This document shows, in pieces, positions 54,692-63,835 of a stretch of DNA of 64,000 nucleotides. Each line of letters starts with the position of its first letter. Positions within the stretch are counted from its first letter, which is position 1. The translations under genes and the position numbers were made by a program. The notes below the pieces were generated by a model. It was not told the DNA's origin. It saw only the letters and a list, made by a program, of their open reading frames with translations, and did no database searches. The DNA comes from Mesorhizobium sp. NBSH29 (GTDB lineage Bacteria > Pseudomonadota > Alphaproteobacteria > Rhizobiales > Rhizobiaceae), in NCBI RefSeq assembly GCF_015500055.1, contig NZ_CP045492.1, positions 1,932,501 through 1,996,500 of the forward strand, read 5' to 3'.

Positions 54692-54829
54692 CGGATTTTC
54701 CTTTCAGTCAAGTGCGATGCGCCGGTTATGAAGGCCAATCGATGAATTGAAACTGAACGGGGCATTAAACATTTGTAATGTTTGGAAAAAGAGGCCTTCG
54801 AGACCAGCGTAACCCTATGGCGTTCCTAT

Positions 54830-55447
54830 CTATGGGTACAGTCTGTGTTTTTCCCAGGTGCCTTTTTCATCCCGCGAAAAAACGAGCCGGTCATGTAAGC
54901 GAAACGGCCGGTCGTGCCAGAACTCTATGGCCTGCGGAACGATGCGAAACCCTGACCAGTACGCGGGCCTTGGAATGCTCTTGACCGCATAGCGCGCGGT
55001 ATATTCAGCCACCGCCTTTTCGAGCGCAAACCGGCTTTCAAGCGCACGTGACTGCTTCGATGCCCAAGCCCCAATGCGACTCCCGCGCGGACGCGTTTCG
55101 AAATACGCGTCAGCTTCGGCGTCGGTGACAATCTCGACCGGACCCCGCACCCGCACCTGGCGACGTAGCGACTTCCAGTGAAAGCACATCGCCGCCTTCA
55201 TCGTCGCCAATATCTCGCTGCCTTTGGCACTTTCAAAGTTGGTGTAGAATACAAATCCGTGCTCATCGAACTCTTTGAGAAGTACCATGCGGACATCGGG
55301 CAGGCCCTCGGTGTCGACTGTCGCCAGCGCCACCGCGTTTGGATCGTTTGGTTCACTCTCGTTCGCGTCAGCGAGCCAGCGTGAGAATAATAAGAAGGGC
55401 TCTTCAGCCTCGGTGAAGTCACTGCTTGTTAACCCGGATGCACGCAT
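54830..55447 (-). CDS. pdxH: Pyridoxamine 5'-phosphate oxidase
   Basis: 205 residues from the ATG at 55447; the frame is open to 55540 without support. FMN enzyme that oxidises pyridoxamine or pyridoxine phosphate to pyridoxal phosphate. Motifs: [41 protein letters not shown], and near the end W(H)[15 protein letters not shown]. Divergent from the surface-protein gene with only 12 bp between the start codons, so the promoters must overlap or lie inside the neighbour. Confidence 0.95.
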   Translation of the reverse strand: MRASGLTSSDFTEAEEPFLLFSRWLADANESEPNDPNAVALATVDTEGLPDVRMVLLKEFDEHGFVFYTNFESAKGSEILATMKAAMCFHWKSLRRQVRVRGPVEIVTDAEADAYFETRPRGSRIGAWASKQSRALESRFALEKAVAEYTARYAVKSIPRPAYWSGFRIVPQAIEFWHDRPFRLHDRLVFSRDEKGTWEKHRLYP

Positions 55448-55459
55448 AATTCTCGCTCT

Positions 55460-55942
55460 ATGGATGGAACTTCGGGAGTTTGCCGATTGTCGCGCCGAGC
55501 GCAAGCGTTTGAGACGGCCAATAGTTGCTCCAGTTGGCACGTCTCGCTGGCAGCGACAGCCTGCATGGCATTTCTGTCGGGCTGTGCCTCGGGCCTCGAC
55601 CTCCGTAATGCTGAAGTTGATCGCACGCTTTATACGAGTGCAGTGTCAACAGATTCACAGAACGCCCTCGATCAGGGTCAACTTTCTGACGCGGCTACGA
55701 TCCGTAATGCTGTTTCATCCGCGGACGTCGAACTGGCAGGCGGTCAAGCACTTGCCTGGGCCAACGCAGACACCGGGTCACGTGGGTCCATCACCGGCTT
55801 GACCGAATATCGCGATGGCGGGTCGGTATGCCGTAGGTTCCAGGCCATGCGTGAAAGTTTCGATGGGGTGAAGCTCTATAGGGGCGACGCGTGCCAAGCA
55901 GCGCCAGGGGCATGGCAAATGCGCTCCTTCGAATCAAAATAG
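55460..55942 (+). CDS. RT0821/Lpp0805-type surface lipoprotein
   Basis: 160 residues. Lipobox-like LSGC (at ~41, [16 protein letters not shown]), then an acidic region and the core [39 protein letters not shown] with two cysteines, as in the RT0821/Lpp0805 surface-antigen family. The start may be an internal TTG, since ~22 residues precede the hydrophobic segment. It begins 12 bp from pdxH on the other strand. Confidence 0.75.
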   Translation: MDGTSGVCRLSRRAQAFETANSCSSWHVSLAATACMAFLSGCASGLDLRNAEVDRTLYTSAVSTDSQNALDQGQLSDAATIRNAVSSADVELAGGQALAWANADTGSRGSITGLTEYRDGGSVCRRFQAMRESFDGVKLYRGDACQAAPGAWQMRSFESK

Positions 55943-56039
55943 ACCAATCTTTACCGGTCAAAGCGGTTTGTGGGCTGGAATTTGTTCCTAGCGCGACGCA
56001 TATAAGAGCTAACCGGTTCCATCGTTTTAGTGAGATACA

Positions 56040-56957
56040 ATGCGCGATCCCTACGAGGTTCTTGGCGTGGCCAAAGGTGCGTCGGCAAAAGATATTAAGT
56101 CGGCATACCGCAAGCTCGCCAAAAAATACCATCCTGACCAAAACCCAGAGGACCCCAAAGCCAAGGAGCGCTTCGCGGCGGCCAACCAGGCTTACGAAAT
56201 TGTCGGCGACGAGAAAAAGCGAGTTGCGTTCGACCGTGGCGAGATCGATGCCGAAGGCAAGCAGCGCTATCAGGGATTTGAGGGCGGACAGCCGGGCGGC
56301 GACCCGTTCGCCGGTTTCCGTCGTGGGCAGCAGACGCCGGGTGGCTCGCGTTTCGAGTTCCGTTCCGGCGGCGCGGGTGTTGAGGATGATATCTTCAGCC
56401 ACATTTTCGGCGACGCTTTCAACCAACGCCCTGGCGCACAGGCGGGTCCGCGCCAGCAAGTGCCGCGTGGTCGCGATCTCAATGCGACGCTCGATGTCAG
56501 TATCGAGGACGCAGCCACCGCCGCCAAGGTTAATGCGATTTTCCCCGACGGTCGGCGGTTGGTGGTAAAGCTGCCGGCCTATGTTGAGGACGGCCAGACC
56601 ATTCGATTAAAAGCTCAGGGCGAACAGATTTTGGGTGGCGAAGCGGGTGACGCTTTGGTCACCATCAAGTTCCGCCGTCATCCACGCTACAGAATTGAGG
56701 GTCGAGACCTTCACGCCGACTTTCACGTGCGACTGCGCGATGCAGTATTGGGCGCAAAGCTTGCGGTCGAGACCCCTGCTGGAAGATTGGCTGTCAACGT
56801 GCCGGCCTGGTCGAGCTCGGACAAGGTACTGCGTATAAAGGGCAGGGGACTTCCCCAGAAGGCAGGCGGGCACGGCGATCTTTATGCCCATGTGCGGGTC
56901 ATGCTGCCGGAGGGTAATGATAGCGCGCTCGAAACCTTGTTGAAAGACCAAGGCTAA
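56040..56957 (+). CDS. DnaJ/CbpA-type cochaperone
   Basis: 305 residues. J domain at the N-terminus ([36 protein letters not shown]) with the HPD motif. A Gly/Phe-rich linker ([15 protein letters not shown]) follows, then the two-part C-terminal peptide-binding domain ([65 protein letters not shown]). No zinc-finger cysteines, so it is a CbpA-like (type B) cochaperone. It stimulates DnaK and helps refold proteins. Gene order pdxH-...-dnaJ-fabI matches related genomes. Confidence 0.9.
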   Translation: MRDPYEVLGVAKGASAKDIKSAYRKLAKKYHPDQNPEDPKAKERFAAANQAYEIVGDEKKRVAFDRGEIDAEGKQRYQGFEGGQPGGDPFAGFRRGQQTPGGSRFEFRSGGAGVEDDIFSHIFGDAFNQRPGAQAGPRQQVPRGRDLNATLDVSIEDAATAAKVNAIFPDGRRLVVKLPAYVEDGQTIRLKAQGEQILGGEAGDALVTIKFRRHPRYRIEGRDLHADFHVRLRDAVLGAKLAVETPAGRLAVNVPAWSSSDKVLRIKGRGLPQKAGGHGDLYAHVRVMLPEGNDSALETLLKDQG

Positions 56958-57040
56958 CTGGAGCTGCCAACGGCGCTTGAAGCGTGCCTTTGCCTGTGCG
57001 ATAGGCAGCGCAAAGTATGATCAGCGCGGAGAAGCCTTAC

Positions 57041-57859
57041 ATGACAGGTTCAAATGGCCTCATGGCCGGCAAAAAAGGCCTCATCCTGGGCGTTGCCAAC
57101 AACCGGTCAATCGCCTGGGGTATTGCCAAGGCATGCGCCGACCAGGGTGCGCAACTCGCCCTGACCTATCAGGGCGAAGCGTTCAAGAAGCGCGTCGAAC
57201 CGCTGGCCGCTGAGCTTGGCGCCCATGTCGTCGGCCATTGCGACGTCACCGAGCCTGAAACACTCGACGCGGTATTCAAAAATGTGGAAGAGAAGTTCGG
57301 CACGATCGACTTCCTGGTTCATGCCATTGCCTTCTCCGACAAGGATGAACTCGACGGCCGCTATGTCGAGACAACGCGCGACAATTTCCTGCGCACCATG
57401 GATATTTCTGTGTATTCGTTCACCACAGTCGCCAAGCGCGCTGAACGCCTGATGCCCAACGGCGGATCATTGCTAACTCTAACCTATTATGGCGCCGAAA
57501 AAGTAATGCCGCATTACAATGTGATGGGTGTCGCCAAGGCGGCCTTGGAGGCCTCGGTGCGCTATCTCGCCGTCGATCTGGGCGGCAACAATATCCGCGT
57601 AAATGCCATCTCGGCGGGGCCTATGAAGACTCTTGCGGCCTCCGGAATCGGCGATTTCCGCTACATTTTAAAGTGGAACGAATACAATTCGCCCCTTAAG
57701 CGCACCGTGACAGCGGAAGAGGTGGGTGATTCGGCGCTGTATTTCCTGTCGCACATGTCGCGTGGGGTCACCGGTGAGATTCATCACGTCGATTCCGGCT
57801 ACCACGTTGTTGGCATGAAGGCTGTCGACGCGCCTGACATTTCAACGGTCAAGGACTAA
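57041..57859 (+). CDS. fabI: Enoyl-ACP reductase (NADH)
   Basis: 272 residues from the ATG at 57041 (GGAGAAG upstream); the track-like longer start at 57017 is less likely. NAD-binding loop MAGKKGLILGVANNRSIAWGIA, YYGAEKVMPHYNVMGVAKAALEAS (catalytic Tyr-x6-Lys), VRYLAVDLGGNNIRVNAISAGPMKTLAASG and a C-terminal DSGYHVVGM. Last reductive step of fatty-acid elongation; the target of triclosan-type inhibitors. Followed at 23 bp by the phosphatase gene. Confidence 0.95.
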   Translation: MTGSNGLMAGKKGLILGVANNRSIAWGIAKACADQGAQLALTYQGEAFKKRVEPLAAELGAHVVGHCDVTEPETLDAVFKNVEEKFGTIDFLVHAIAFSDKDELDGRYVETTRDNFLRTMDISVYSFTTVAKRAERLMPNGGSLLTLTYYGAEKVMPHYNVMGVAKAALEASVRYLAVDLGGNNIRVNAISAGPMKTLAASGIGDFRYILKWNEYNSPLKRTVTAEEVGDSALYFLSHMSRGVTGEIHHVDSGYHVVGMKAVDAPDISTVKD

Positions 57860-57881
57860 CTGCAGCGCCGGCGAGGCAGTC

Positions 57882-58469
57882 ATGTACCCACTCATCTATT
57901 TCGTGCGTCACGGCGAGACTGACTGGAATGCCGAGGGCAGGCTGCAGGGCCAGGCAGACACCGATATCAACGCGCACGGGCGTGACCAGGCGGACCGCAA
58001 TGGGAGACGTCTTGCGGAACTGATTGGCCGCGGGGATGGCTTCGACTTTGTCGCAAGCCCGATGCGCCGAACCCGCGAAACCATGGAGCGGGTTCGAACC
58101 GCAATGGGTGTGGAACCGAGTGCCTATCGCACCGACGCGCGCCTGGTTGAGGTAAGCTTCGGCGACTGGCAGGGTTCTACCTTCGCCGAGATTGAGGCGG
58201 AATCACCCGGATCTCCCAAGGCTCGGCGGCGGGACAAATGGAATTTCCAGCCACCGGGGACATCAGCCGAAAGCTATGAGATGCTGCGCCAACGCATCTT
58301 GCCCTGGCTTATGGAAGTGACGCAAAAAACTGTATGCGTCACCCATGGCGGCATCATCCGCACTTTATTTCGTACGGTAGCCGAAATGCCAGAACGCGAA
58401 GCTGCAATTCTCAGCGTTCCCCAGGACCGCGTTCTGAAACTGGAAGGCCAGTTTCTGGACTGGCTTTAG
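57882..58469 (+). CDS. Histidine phosphatase-family protein (GpmB-like)
   Basis: 195 residues. FVRHGETDWNAEGRLQGQADTDIN is the phosphohistidine motif, with DFVASPMRRTRETM, LVEVSFGDWQG and the second catalytic His in VCVTHGGIIRT. Family members include phosphoglycerate mutase-like enzymes and many phosphatases; a GpmB label is customary, not proven. ATG 22 nt after fabI. Confidence 0.88.
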   Translation: MYPLIYFVRHGETDWNAEGRLQGQADTDINAHGRDQADRNGRRLAELIGRGDGFDFVASPMRRTRETMERVRTAMGVEPSAYRTDARLVEVSFGDWQGSTFAEIEAESPGSPKARRRDKWNFQPPGTSAESYEMLRQRILPWLMEVTQKTVCVTHGGIIRTLFRTVAEMPEREAAILSVPQDRVLKLEGQFLDWL

Positions 58470-58485
58470 CGAACGGATTCAGCTG

Positions 58486-58737
58486 CTACTGGGTAATCTC
58501 CATGTCGGTGATAAGGTTTTCGCCGTTGACCTCATCATATGCCAAGTAGACTTCACCTCCCTCTTCAAGAGCTTCAACATCGAATTCGCCGGGCAGCTTG
58601 TAGGATTTTCCGTCACTCAATGTGATCATCAGCTTATCCATGTCGATCGATTTGATCTTCCCCTCTGCTTCTGCAGCCAAAGCCGCTCCTGCAGAGATAT
58701 ACAAAACTGCTGCTGCACAAATCAGGGCTCGCTTCAT
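58486..58737 (-). CDS. DUF1344 exported protein
   Basis: 83 residues from the ATG at 58737 (AAAGGAAC upstream). Signal peptide (ALICAAAVLYISAGAALA), then a DUF1344 beta-barrel-like region AEGKIKSIDMDKLMITLSDGKSYKLPGEFDVEALEEG. Small periplasmic protein of unknown role that recurs in Hyphomicrobiales; a metal or sulfite-related role has been suggested for relatives but is not readable here. Convergent with the phosphatase gene. Confidence 0.88.
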   Translation of the reverse strand: MKRALICAAAVLYISAGAALAAEAEGKIKSIDMDKLMITLSDGKSYKLPGEFDVEALEEGGEVYLAYDEVNGENLITDMEITQ

Positions 58738-58839
58738 CGTAGTTCCTTTCTGAGCGCGCGCGCGCATAGGCGGAATGTCCCTTATATGAGTGAGCAATAA
58801 CATGACTATTTTGTCAAAACTAAATCCGTCACGCTTTAT

Positions 58840-58868
58840 TTGACCCTCTCAAAAAACGTCAATAGAAG
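58840..58868 (+). promoter_or_regulatory. Possible sigma-70 promoter of aroC
   Basis: TTGACC (58840-58845), 17-bp spacer, TAGAAG (58863-58868), about 45 bp before the aroC ATG. The -10 box is weak (4 of 6), the spacing ideal. Confidence 0.35.
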
Positions 58869-58912
58869 CGGCGGTACGCCCGGCTCCCATCCGGGGAAGG
58901 ACCAGATCGCCA

Positions 58913-60025
58913 ATGTCGCACAACACTTTCGGACATCTGTTCAGGGTTACCACCTGGGGCGAGAGCCATGGCTCCGCTTTGGGCTGCGTTGTTGACGGCT
59001 GTCCACCGGGCATTCGCTTTACTCTCGCCGATATCCAGTCCGAGTTAGACAAGCGTAGACCCGGCCAGTCGCGCTTCGTGACCCAGCGTCGCGAACCCGA
59101 TGCCGTGCGCGTGCTTTCGGGTTTCGTAGTAGACGGCGACGATATGGTTACGACCGGCACGCCCGTATCGATGATTATTGAGAACGTGGACCATCGCTCC
59201 AAAGATTATGGCGAAATTGTTCGGCAGTTTCGTCCAGGCCATGCGGACTATACCTATTTCACCAAATATGGGATTCGCGACCATCGTGGCGGCGGCCGAT
59301 CCTCGGCCCGCGAAACTGCAGCCCGCGTCGCCGCAGGCGCACTGGCACGAAAGGTCGTCCCAGGATTGAGCGTTCGCGGCGCCCTTGTCTCTATGGGCGA
59401 AAAATCGATTGACCGGACCAATTGGGACTGGAACTTCATCGCCGATCCGGAAAATCCGTTCTTTACGCCAGACCGGGCCTCGGTTCAGGTATTTGCGGAT
59501 TATCTCGACGAAATCCGCAAATCCGGTTCCTCGGTCGGCGCGGTCATTGAAGTTGTTGCAGACGGCGTACCAGCAGGGATAGGTGCGCCGATCTACGCCA
59601 AACTCGATCAGGATATTGCGGCTGGCCTGATGTCGATCAACGCCGTCAAGGGCGTCGAGATCGGCAATGGCTTTGAAGCTGCGCGCATCACTGGCGAAGA
59701 AAACGCCGATGAGATGCGCATGGGCAAAGATGGCAAGCCCGAGTTCCTCTCCAACAATGCGGGCGGCATTCTGGGTGGTATTGCAACCGGTCAACCCGTT
59801 ATCGCTCGCTTCGCAGTCAAGCCAACCTCGTCCATCCTCACCCCGCGCAAATCGGTGGACCTCGATGGCCAGGAAGTCGATGTGATGACCAAGGGTCGCC
59901 ATGATCCCTGCGTCGGCATTCGTGCCGTACCTATCGGTGAGGCCATGGTGGCATGTGCCATCGCTGACCACTATTTGCGGCACCGAGGGCAGGTTGGAGA
60001 TATGCGAATAGCGAATAGCGAATAG
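58913..60025 (+). CDS. aroC: Chorismate synthase
   Basis: 370 residues. [27 protein letters not shown] near the start, [53 protein letters not shown] and [21 protein letters not shown]. The FMN-dependent enzyme removes phosphate from EPSP to give chorismate. The stop lies within three exact copies of the 7-mer GCGAATA (60004-60024), so the last residues (RIANSE) come from repeat expansion. Confidence 0.96.
   Translation: MSHNTFGHLFRVTTWGESHGSALGCVVDGCPPGIRFTLADIQSELDKRRPGQSRFVTQRREPDAVRVLSGFVVDGDDMVTTGTPVSMIIENVDHRSKDYGEIVRQFRPGHADYTYFTKYGIRDHRGGGRSSARETAARVAAGALARKVVPGLSVRGALVSMGEKSIDRTNWDWNFIADPENPFFTPDRASVQVFADYLDEIRKSGSSVGAVIEVVADGVPAGIGAPIYAKLDQDIAAGLMSINAVKGVEIGNGFEAARITGEENADEMRMGKDGKPEFLSNNAGGILGGIATGQPVIARFAVKPTSSILTPRKSVDLDGQEVDVMTKGRHDPCVGIRAVPIGEAMVACAIADHYLRHRGQVGDMRIANSE
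60004..60024. repeat. Three tandem copies of GCGAATA
   Basis: 21 bp, exact 3 x 7-bp microsatellite forming the 3' end and stop codon of aroC. Confidence 0.9.
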
Positions 60026-60089
60026 CACTTTCGACTGCTTTAATCCCTCCTTGCCCTACTCCCTTGCTCTATCTCCACGGATACGCCCC

Positions 60090-61187
60090 ATGCCCTACGA
60101 CCAGAAAAAAATCGTCGAAGCCCTGCGCGCCTTTGAAGCTGGGGAAATCGTTGTCGTCATGGATGATGACGGGCGCGAGAATGAAGGGGATCTGATTGTA
60201 GCAGCAGTTCATTGTACGCCGGAAAAAATGGCCTTCATCGTGCGCCATACCTCAGGCATCGTCTGCGCACCGATGCCCCGTGAGGAGGCAAAGCGCCTTA
60301 ATCTGGCACCGATGGTTGCCGACAACGACGCTCCGCACCAGACTGCCTTCACCGTCAGCGTCGATTTCAAGCATGGCACGACAACCGGTATTTCGGCTGA
60401 TGACCGAACCCTGACAGTCCGCAATCTTGCCAATGGCAATGTTGGTGCTTCGGATTTCGTTCGTCCGGGGCATATATTCCCATTGGTTGCGCGCGAAGGC
60501 GGCGTGTTGATGCGATCAGGGCATACCGAGGCAGCCGTCGACCTTTGCAAACTCGCCGGCCTGCCGCCGATTGGCGTCATCTGCGAACTCGTCAATGATG
60601 AAGGTTCGGTCATGCGTGGCCCTCAGGTCACGTCATTCGCCGAAAAGCACGGGTTGAAACAAGTATCAGTCGCCGATCTGATCGCTTACCGCCAGCGTCA
60701 GGAGACGCTGATCCAGCGCATCGAATGCTTTGATATGGAAACTCCGGGAGGTCCGGCGAAGGCCTACACCTACACATTGCCGTGGGAAACGATGCATCAT
60801 CTGGCCATCGTCTTCGGCGACATCCGGGATGGTGAAGACGTGCCGGTGCGTCTCCATTCGGAAGATGTCGTATCGGATGTGTTTGGAACCACCGATCAAC
60901 TGCAATCGGTCATGAAATCGATGGGTGGCAAACGGGGCGTTATCGTTTACATGCGCGAAGGATCGGTAGGCGTGGCGCATCAAGGCCGCTCTCGTCCAGC
61001 TCCCAGTGATCGTGAAGACCATGAAGAAGCAAGAAGCCGTGAGAGCGAGTGGCGCGAGATAGGTCTCGGTGCCCAGATACTGAAAGATCTTGGCATCTCC
61101 TCAATCAACCTAATCGCTTCGCGCGAACGCCATTATGTTGGGCTGGAAGGGTTCGGCATCCGCATCGCGAAGACCGAAATCCTGTAA
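60090..61187 (+). CDS. ribB: 3,4-dihydroxy-2-butanone 4-phosphate synthase with degenerate GTP cyclohydrolase II domain
   Basis: 365 residues from the ATG at 60090. The N-terminal ~205 residues are an intact DHBP synthase: VVMDDDGRENEGDLIVAA, RHTSGIVCAPM, TTGISADDR and RSGHTEAAVDL. The C-terminal part (~220-360) is a GTP cyclohydrolase II fold lacking the zinc cysteines: the usual HSECLTGDVFG...RCDCG reads LHSEDVVSDVFGTTDQ here. The second activity is probably lost, as in the RibBX-type proteins of rhizobia and Brucella, so GTP cyclohydrolase II must be encoded elsewhere. It supplies the four-carbon unit of riboflavin. Confidence 0.88.
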   Translation: MPYDQKKIVEALRAFEAGEIVVVMDDDGRENEGDLIVAAVHCTPEKMAFIVRHTSGIVCAPMPREEAKRLNLAPMVADNDAPHQTAFTVSVDFKHGTTTGISADDRTLTVRNLANGNVGASDFVRPGHIFPLVAREGGVLMRSGHTEAAVDLCKLAGLPPIGVICELVNDEGSVMRGPQVTSFAEKHGLKQVSVADLIAYRQRQETLIQRIECFDMETPGGPAKAYTYTLPWETMHHLAIVFGDIRDGEDVPVRLHSEDVVSDVFGTTDQLQSVMKSMGGKRGVIVYMREGSVGVAHQGRSRPAPSDREDHEEARSRESEWREIGLGAQILKDLGISSINLIASRERHYVGLEGFGIRIAKTEIL

Positions 61188-61194
61188 GAACGCT

Positions 61195-61395
61195 CTACTC
61201 TGCGGGCTGAGGAGCTGCACCAGATGTAGTGCGGTCTACCGATAGCAATCTCTGGGCCAGGAGCACCGTTACAAGAGACAGTGCGCCGGAAGCGACAGAG
61301 ACGCAGAAGCCGTGCTGGGCGCCGAAAGTATCGACCACCCAGCCGGAAATAAATGCGCCGAGCGCCATGCCTATACTGGTAATCAACCGGATCAC
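61195..61395 (-). pseudogene. Remnant of an MFS transporter (C-terminal end)
   Basis: 66 residues of the last two membrane helices of a major facilitator protein: RLITSIGMALGAFISGWVVDTFGAQHGFCVSVASGALSLVTVLLAQRLLS. The frame is closed by a stop a few codons upstream of the first aligned residue, and no N-terminal portion exists nearby. It sits in the 319-bp gap between ribB and bluB, convergent with ribB. It is a decayed gene, not a small protein. Confidence 0.7.
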
Positions 61396-61506
61396 AGCAT
61401 CGACACACGGTGTTCAATCAGTCCGAACGCCAATCACCTTCAAATTTCTGCTTGAGGGCCTGCGGCTCCAAACGGTGGATGAGGGTGAGACTGGCTCACT
61501 CCGATT

Positions 61507-62226
61507 TTAGCGGCTACTTGCTGCAGCTGCTTTCAGAGCCTTTTCGCCAGATCCAGAAAACACTTCACTCATAATGAGGTCGGCCAGTGGCAAACGGGAA
61601 CCCCACTGAGCGTTCTCGAGATCAGGCTTTGGCGCAAACTGTGAAACGTGGCCCACGCAGAGATAGGCGATGGGGACCACGTGGTCGGGGATGTGAAGCA
61701 ACTGTTTCAGCGCCTCAGTCTCCAGAATGCTGACCCAGCCGACGCCAATGCCTTCGGCACGTGCCGCCAGCCAGAAATTCTGCACCGCGCAGACCGTGCT
61801 GAAAAGATCCATCTGCGGGTTGTGAAACCGCCCGAGCGGCGAGTCGGCAGAGCGGCTGCGGTCGCATGTGATGCACAAATTGAGGGGTGTCTCGCAAATG
61901 CCTTCCAGTTTCAGGCGCCGATATAGATCGCGCCGATCGGGCTCGATTGCTTCGCTCTCGCTCTGCCTTGCGGCGACAAACAGATCGCGCACTTCTCGCC
62001 GCCGCTCGTCATCGCGGATTACAATGAAATTCCAGGGCTGCATGTATCCCACCGAGGGCGCATGGTGAGCGGCCGACAGCAACCTCGCCAGAACTTCATC
62101 GCTAATCGGGTCGGGAAGAAAATTGCTGCGAACATCTCGACGCGTAAAAATAGCCTCATAGACTGCCGCGCGCTCGGTCGTTCCGAAGGGTGCAGCTTTC
62201 GAGTGTTGAATAAAATCTGCCGGCAT
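61507..62226 (-). CDS. bluB: 5,6-dimethylbenzimidazole synthase
   Basis: 239 residues. Nitroreductase-fold enzyme that fragments reduced FMN with oxygen to give the lower ligand of cobalamin. RRDVRSNFLPDPISDEVLARLLSAAHHAPSVGYMQPWNFIVI is characteristic of BluB. VGWVSILE and PIAYLCVGHVSQFAPKPDLE follow. The start has AAGGGGA upstream. A cobalamin riboswitch precedes it on the same strand (62290-62455), so transcripts should be repressed by B12. No other cobalamin genes are in this window. Confidence 0.92.
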   Translation of the reverse strand: MPADFIQHSKAAPFGTTERAAVYEAIFTRRDVRSNFLPDPISDEVLARLLSAAHHAPSVGYMQPWNFIVIRDDERRREVRDLFVAARQSESEAIEPDRRDLYRRLKLEGICETPLNLCITCDRSRSADSPLGRFHNPQMDLFSTVCAVQNFWLAARAEGIGVGWVSILETEALKQLLHIPDHVVPIAYLCVGHVSQFAPKPDLENAQWGSRLPLADLIMSEVFSGSGEKALKAAAASSR

Positions 62227-62289
62227 CGCGTTGTCCCCTTGCGATCAAACGAAACGGGTCCCTGCCTGACCATGCAGCGGACACATTTT

Positions 62290-62455
62290 TGCCTGGCCGG
62301 TCTTCTGGCTTGGGTTCATCCCGCATCCGGCGTCTTCCCGTTCCGTAGAACAGTGACATATGCCGGCGCGATCCCCCTTACAGCGTTGGGCACGCCACGG
62401 ATTTCAACCGCGTTCCCGATTCTCCCGCATGGCTGCGGGCACCTAGCACGCCGTT
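62290..62455 (-). promoter_or_regulatory. Cobalamin riboswitch upstream of bluB
   Basis: Read on the minus strand: GGTGCCCG start element, GGGAACGCGGTTGAAATCC (the conserved GGGAA..GGTG.AA.TCC core), GCTGTAAGG, CACTGT, then CGGGAAGACGCC, and the B12-box equivalent AGCCAGAAGACCGGCC just before the sequence leaving for the ATG. Order and spacing fit the Cobalamin family. Lies ~65-230 nt upstream of the bluB ATG. Confidence 0.85.
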
Positions 62456-62609
62456 CATATCGTTTTTTGCCGCAATAGCCATCCTCCCGCTGCGGTTGGC
62501 GCAATCCAAATGCTCCTGCTTGACCTGCCAAGTATGGGGCTGCGCCTAAACCCTGTTGAACAGCGGCTTGTCGCATGGCCAAATCGGCATCGGGCGCCTA
62601 TATCGGGAC

Positions 62610-63536
62610 ATGGTTACAAGGCTGTACTCCCATCCAATCTTTCTTGAACATCTCACGCCCATCGGTCATCCGGAGCGTCCCGACAGGTTGCGCGCCATAG
62701 AACGCGTGCTGGATGACGAGATCTATTCTCCGCTGGATCGCATCGTAGCGCCATTCGGCGACGAGGCGACAATCCTCTATGCCCACCCGGAGAGGTTCGC
62801 CGAAAAGATCCGCAAGGCGATCCCTGACGACGGCATCGTAACAATCGACGGCGACACATCGGTCAGTCCCAAAAGCTGGGACGCCACGCTCACCGCTATT
62901 GGTGCAGCCAACGCCGCTGTGGATGATGTCTTTGCGGGCGTCGCAGACAATGTATTCGTCGCTTCCCGACCCCCAGGCCATCATGCCGAGAAAGAAACGG
63001 CAATGGGATTTTGTCTTTTCAACCATGCCGCGATAGCCGCCCGCCACGCACAAAACCGCCATGGCGCTGAAAAGGTGGCGATCGTTGATTGGGATGTTCA
63101 CCATGGTAATGGAACGCAGGACATTTTTTACGAAGACCCAAGCGTTCTCTATTGCTCAACGCATCAGATGCCACTGTTCCCGGGAACTGGGGCAAAGCAT
63201 GAAACCGGCGTTGGCAACATTATCAACGCGCCACTGACAGCCGGCACTGGCAGCGATATTTTTCGAGAGGCATTTCTCTCGCGCATTCTCCCGGCGCTGG
63301 ACAATTTCCGCCCCGATCTGATTATCATTTCGGCGGGATTCGATGCCCACCACCGCGACCCCCTAGCTGAGATAAATCTCACAGAAGAAGACTTCGACTG
63401 GGCAACAGGCAAACTTATGGACCGTGCAGAGCGGTTTTCCAGCAATCGGCTGGTCAGCCTGCTTGAAGGTGGTTACGACCTGCAGGGCCTTTCCTTTTCG
63501 GTCGGTGCGCACGTAAAAAGATTGATGAAGGGATAG
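62610..63536 (+). CDS. Histone deacetylase-family amidohydrolase
   Basis: 308 residues from the ATG at 62610; the frame extends to 62556. The fold is that of class II HDAC-like and acetoin-utilization proteins: SRPPGHHAEKETAMGFCLFNHAA (catalytic His pair), VDWDVHHGNGTQDIFY (metal Asp/His), STHQMPLFPGTGA and SAGFDAHHRDPL (metal Asp). Acts on an acetylated small molecule or polyamine; bacterial substrates are rarely known. xseB follows 3 nt after its stop. Confidence 0.9.
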   Translation: MVTRLYSHPIFLEHLTPIGHPERPDRLRAIERVLDDEIYSPLDRIVAPFGDEATILYAHPERFAEKIRKAIPDDGIVTIDGDTSVSPKSWDATLTAIGAANAAVDDVFAGVADNVFVASRPPGHHAEKETAMGFCLFNHAAIAARHAQNRHGAEKVAIVDWDVHHGNGTQDIFYEDPSVLYCSTHQMPLFPGTGAKHETGVGNIINAPLTAGTGSDIFREAFLSRILPALDNFRPDLIIISAGFDAHHRDPLAEINLTEEDFDWATGKLMDRAERFSSNRLVSLLEGGYDLQGLSFSVGAHVKRLMKG

Positions 63537-63539
63537 GCC

Positions 63540-63791
63540 ATGGACACCGAACTGAACGCTGATATCCAGGCCATGAGTTTCGAACAGGCGCTTAAGGCGT
63601 TGGAATCGATCGTGGACGACCTCGAGCGTGGCGAGGTGCCACTTGACCAGTCCATCCGCATCTATGAGCGGGGTGAGGCTTTAAAGGCCCATTGCGACCG
63701 TCTGCTCAAGGCAGCTGAGGACAAGGTTGAAAAGATCCGCCTCTCGCGCGACGGCAAGCCGACCGGCACCGAGCCGCTTGACGGCGCTTAG
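63540..63791 (+). CDS. xseB: Exodeoxyribonuclease VII small subunit
   Basis: 83 residues. [54 protein letters not shown] is the all-helical XseB pattern. With XseA it degrades single-stranded DNA into acid-soluble pieces. The gene starts 3 nt after the preceding gene, and the order hdac-xseB recurs in this order of bacteria. Confidence 0.93.
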   Translation: MDTELNADIQAMSFEQALKALESIVDDLERGEVPLDQSIRIYERGEALKAHCDRLLKAAEDKVEKIRLSRDGKPTGTEPLDGA

Positions 63792-63835
63792 CCCAACCGT
63801 TTTGATCGGCGTGAGGCAAGCACAGGAGCCAACGC

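Noticed and set aside
59045-60028. 327-codon minus-strand frame over aroC
   Set aside because: Shadow of aroC.
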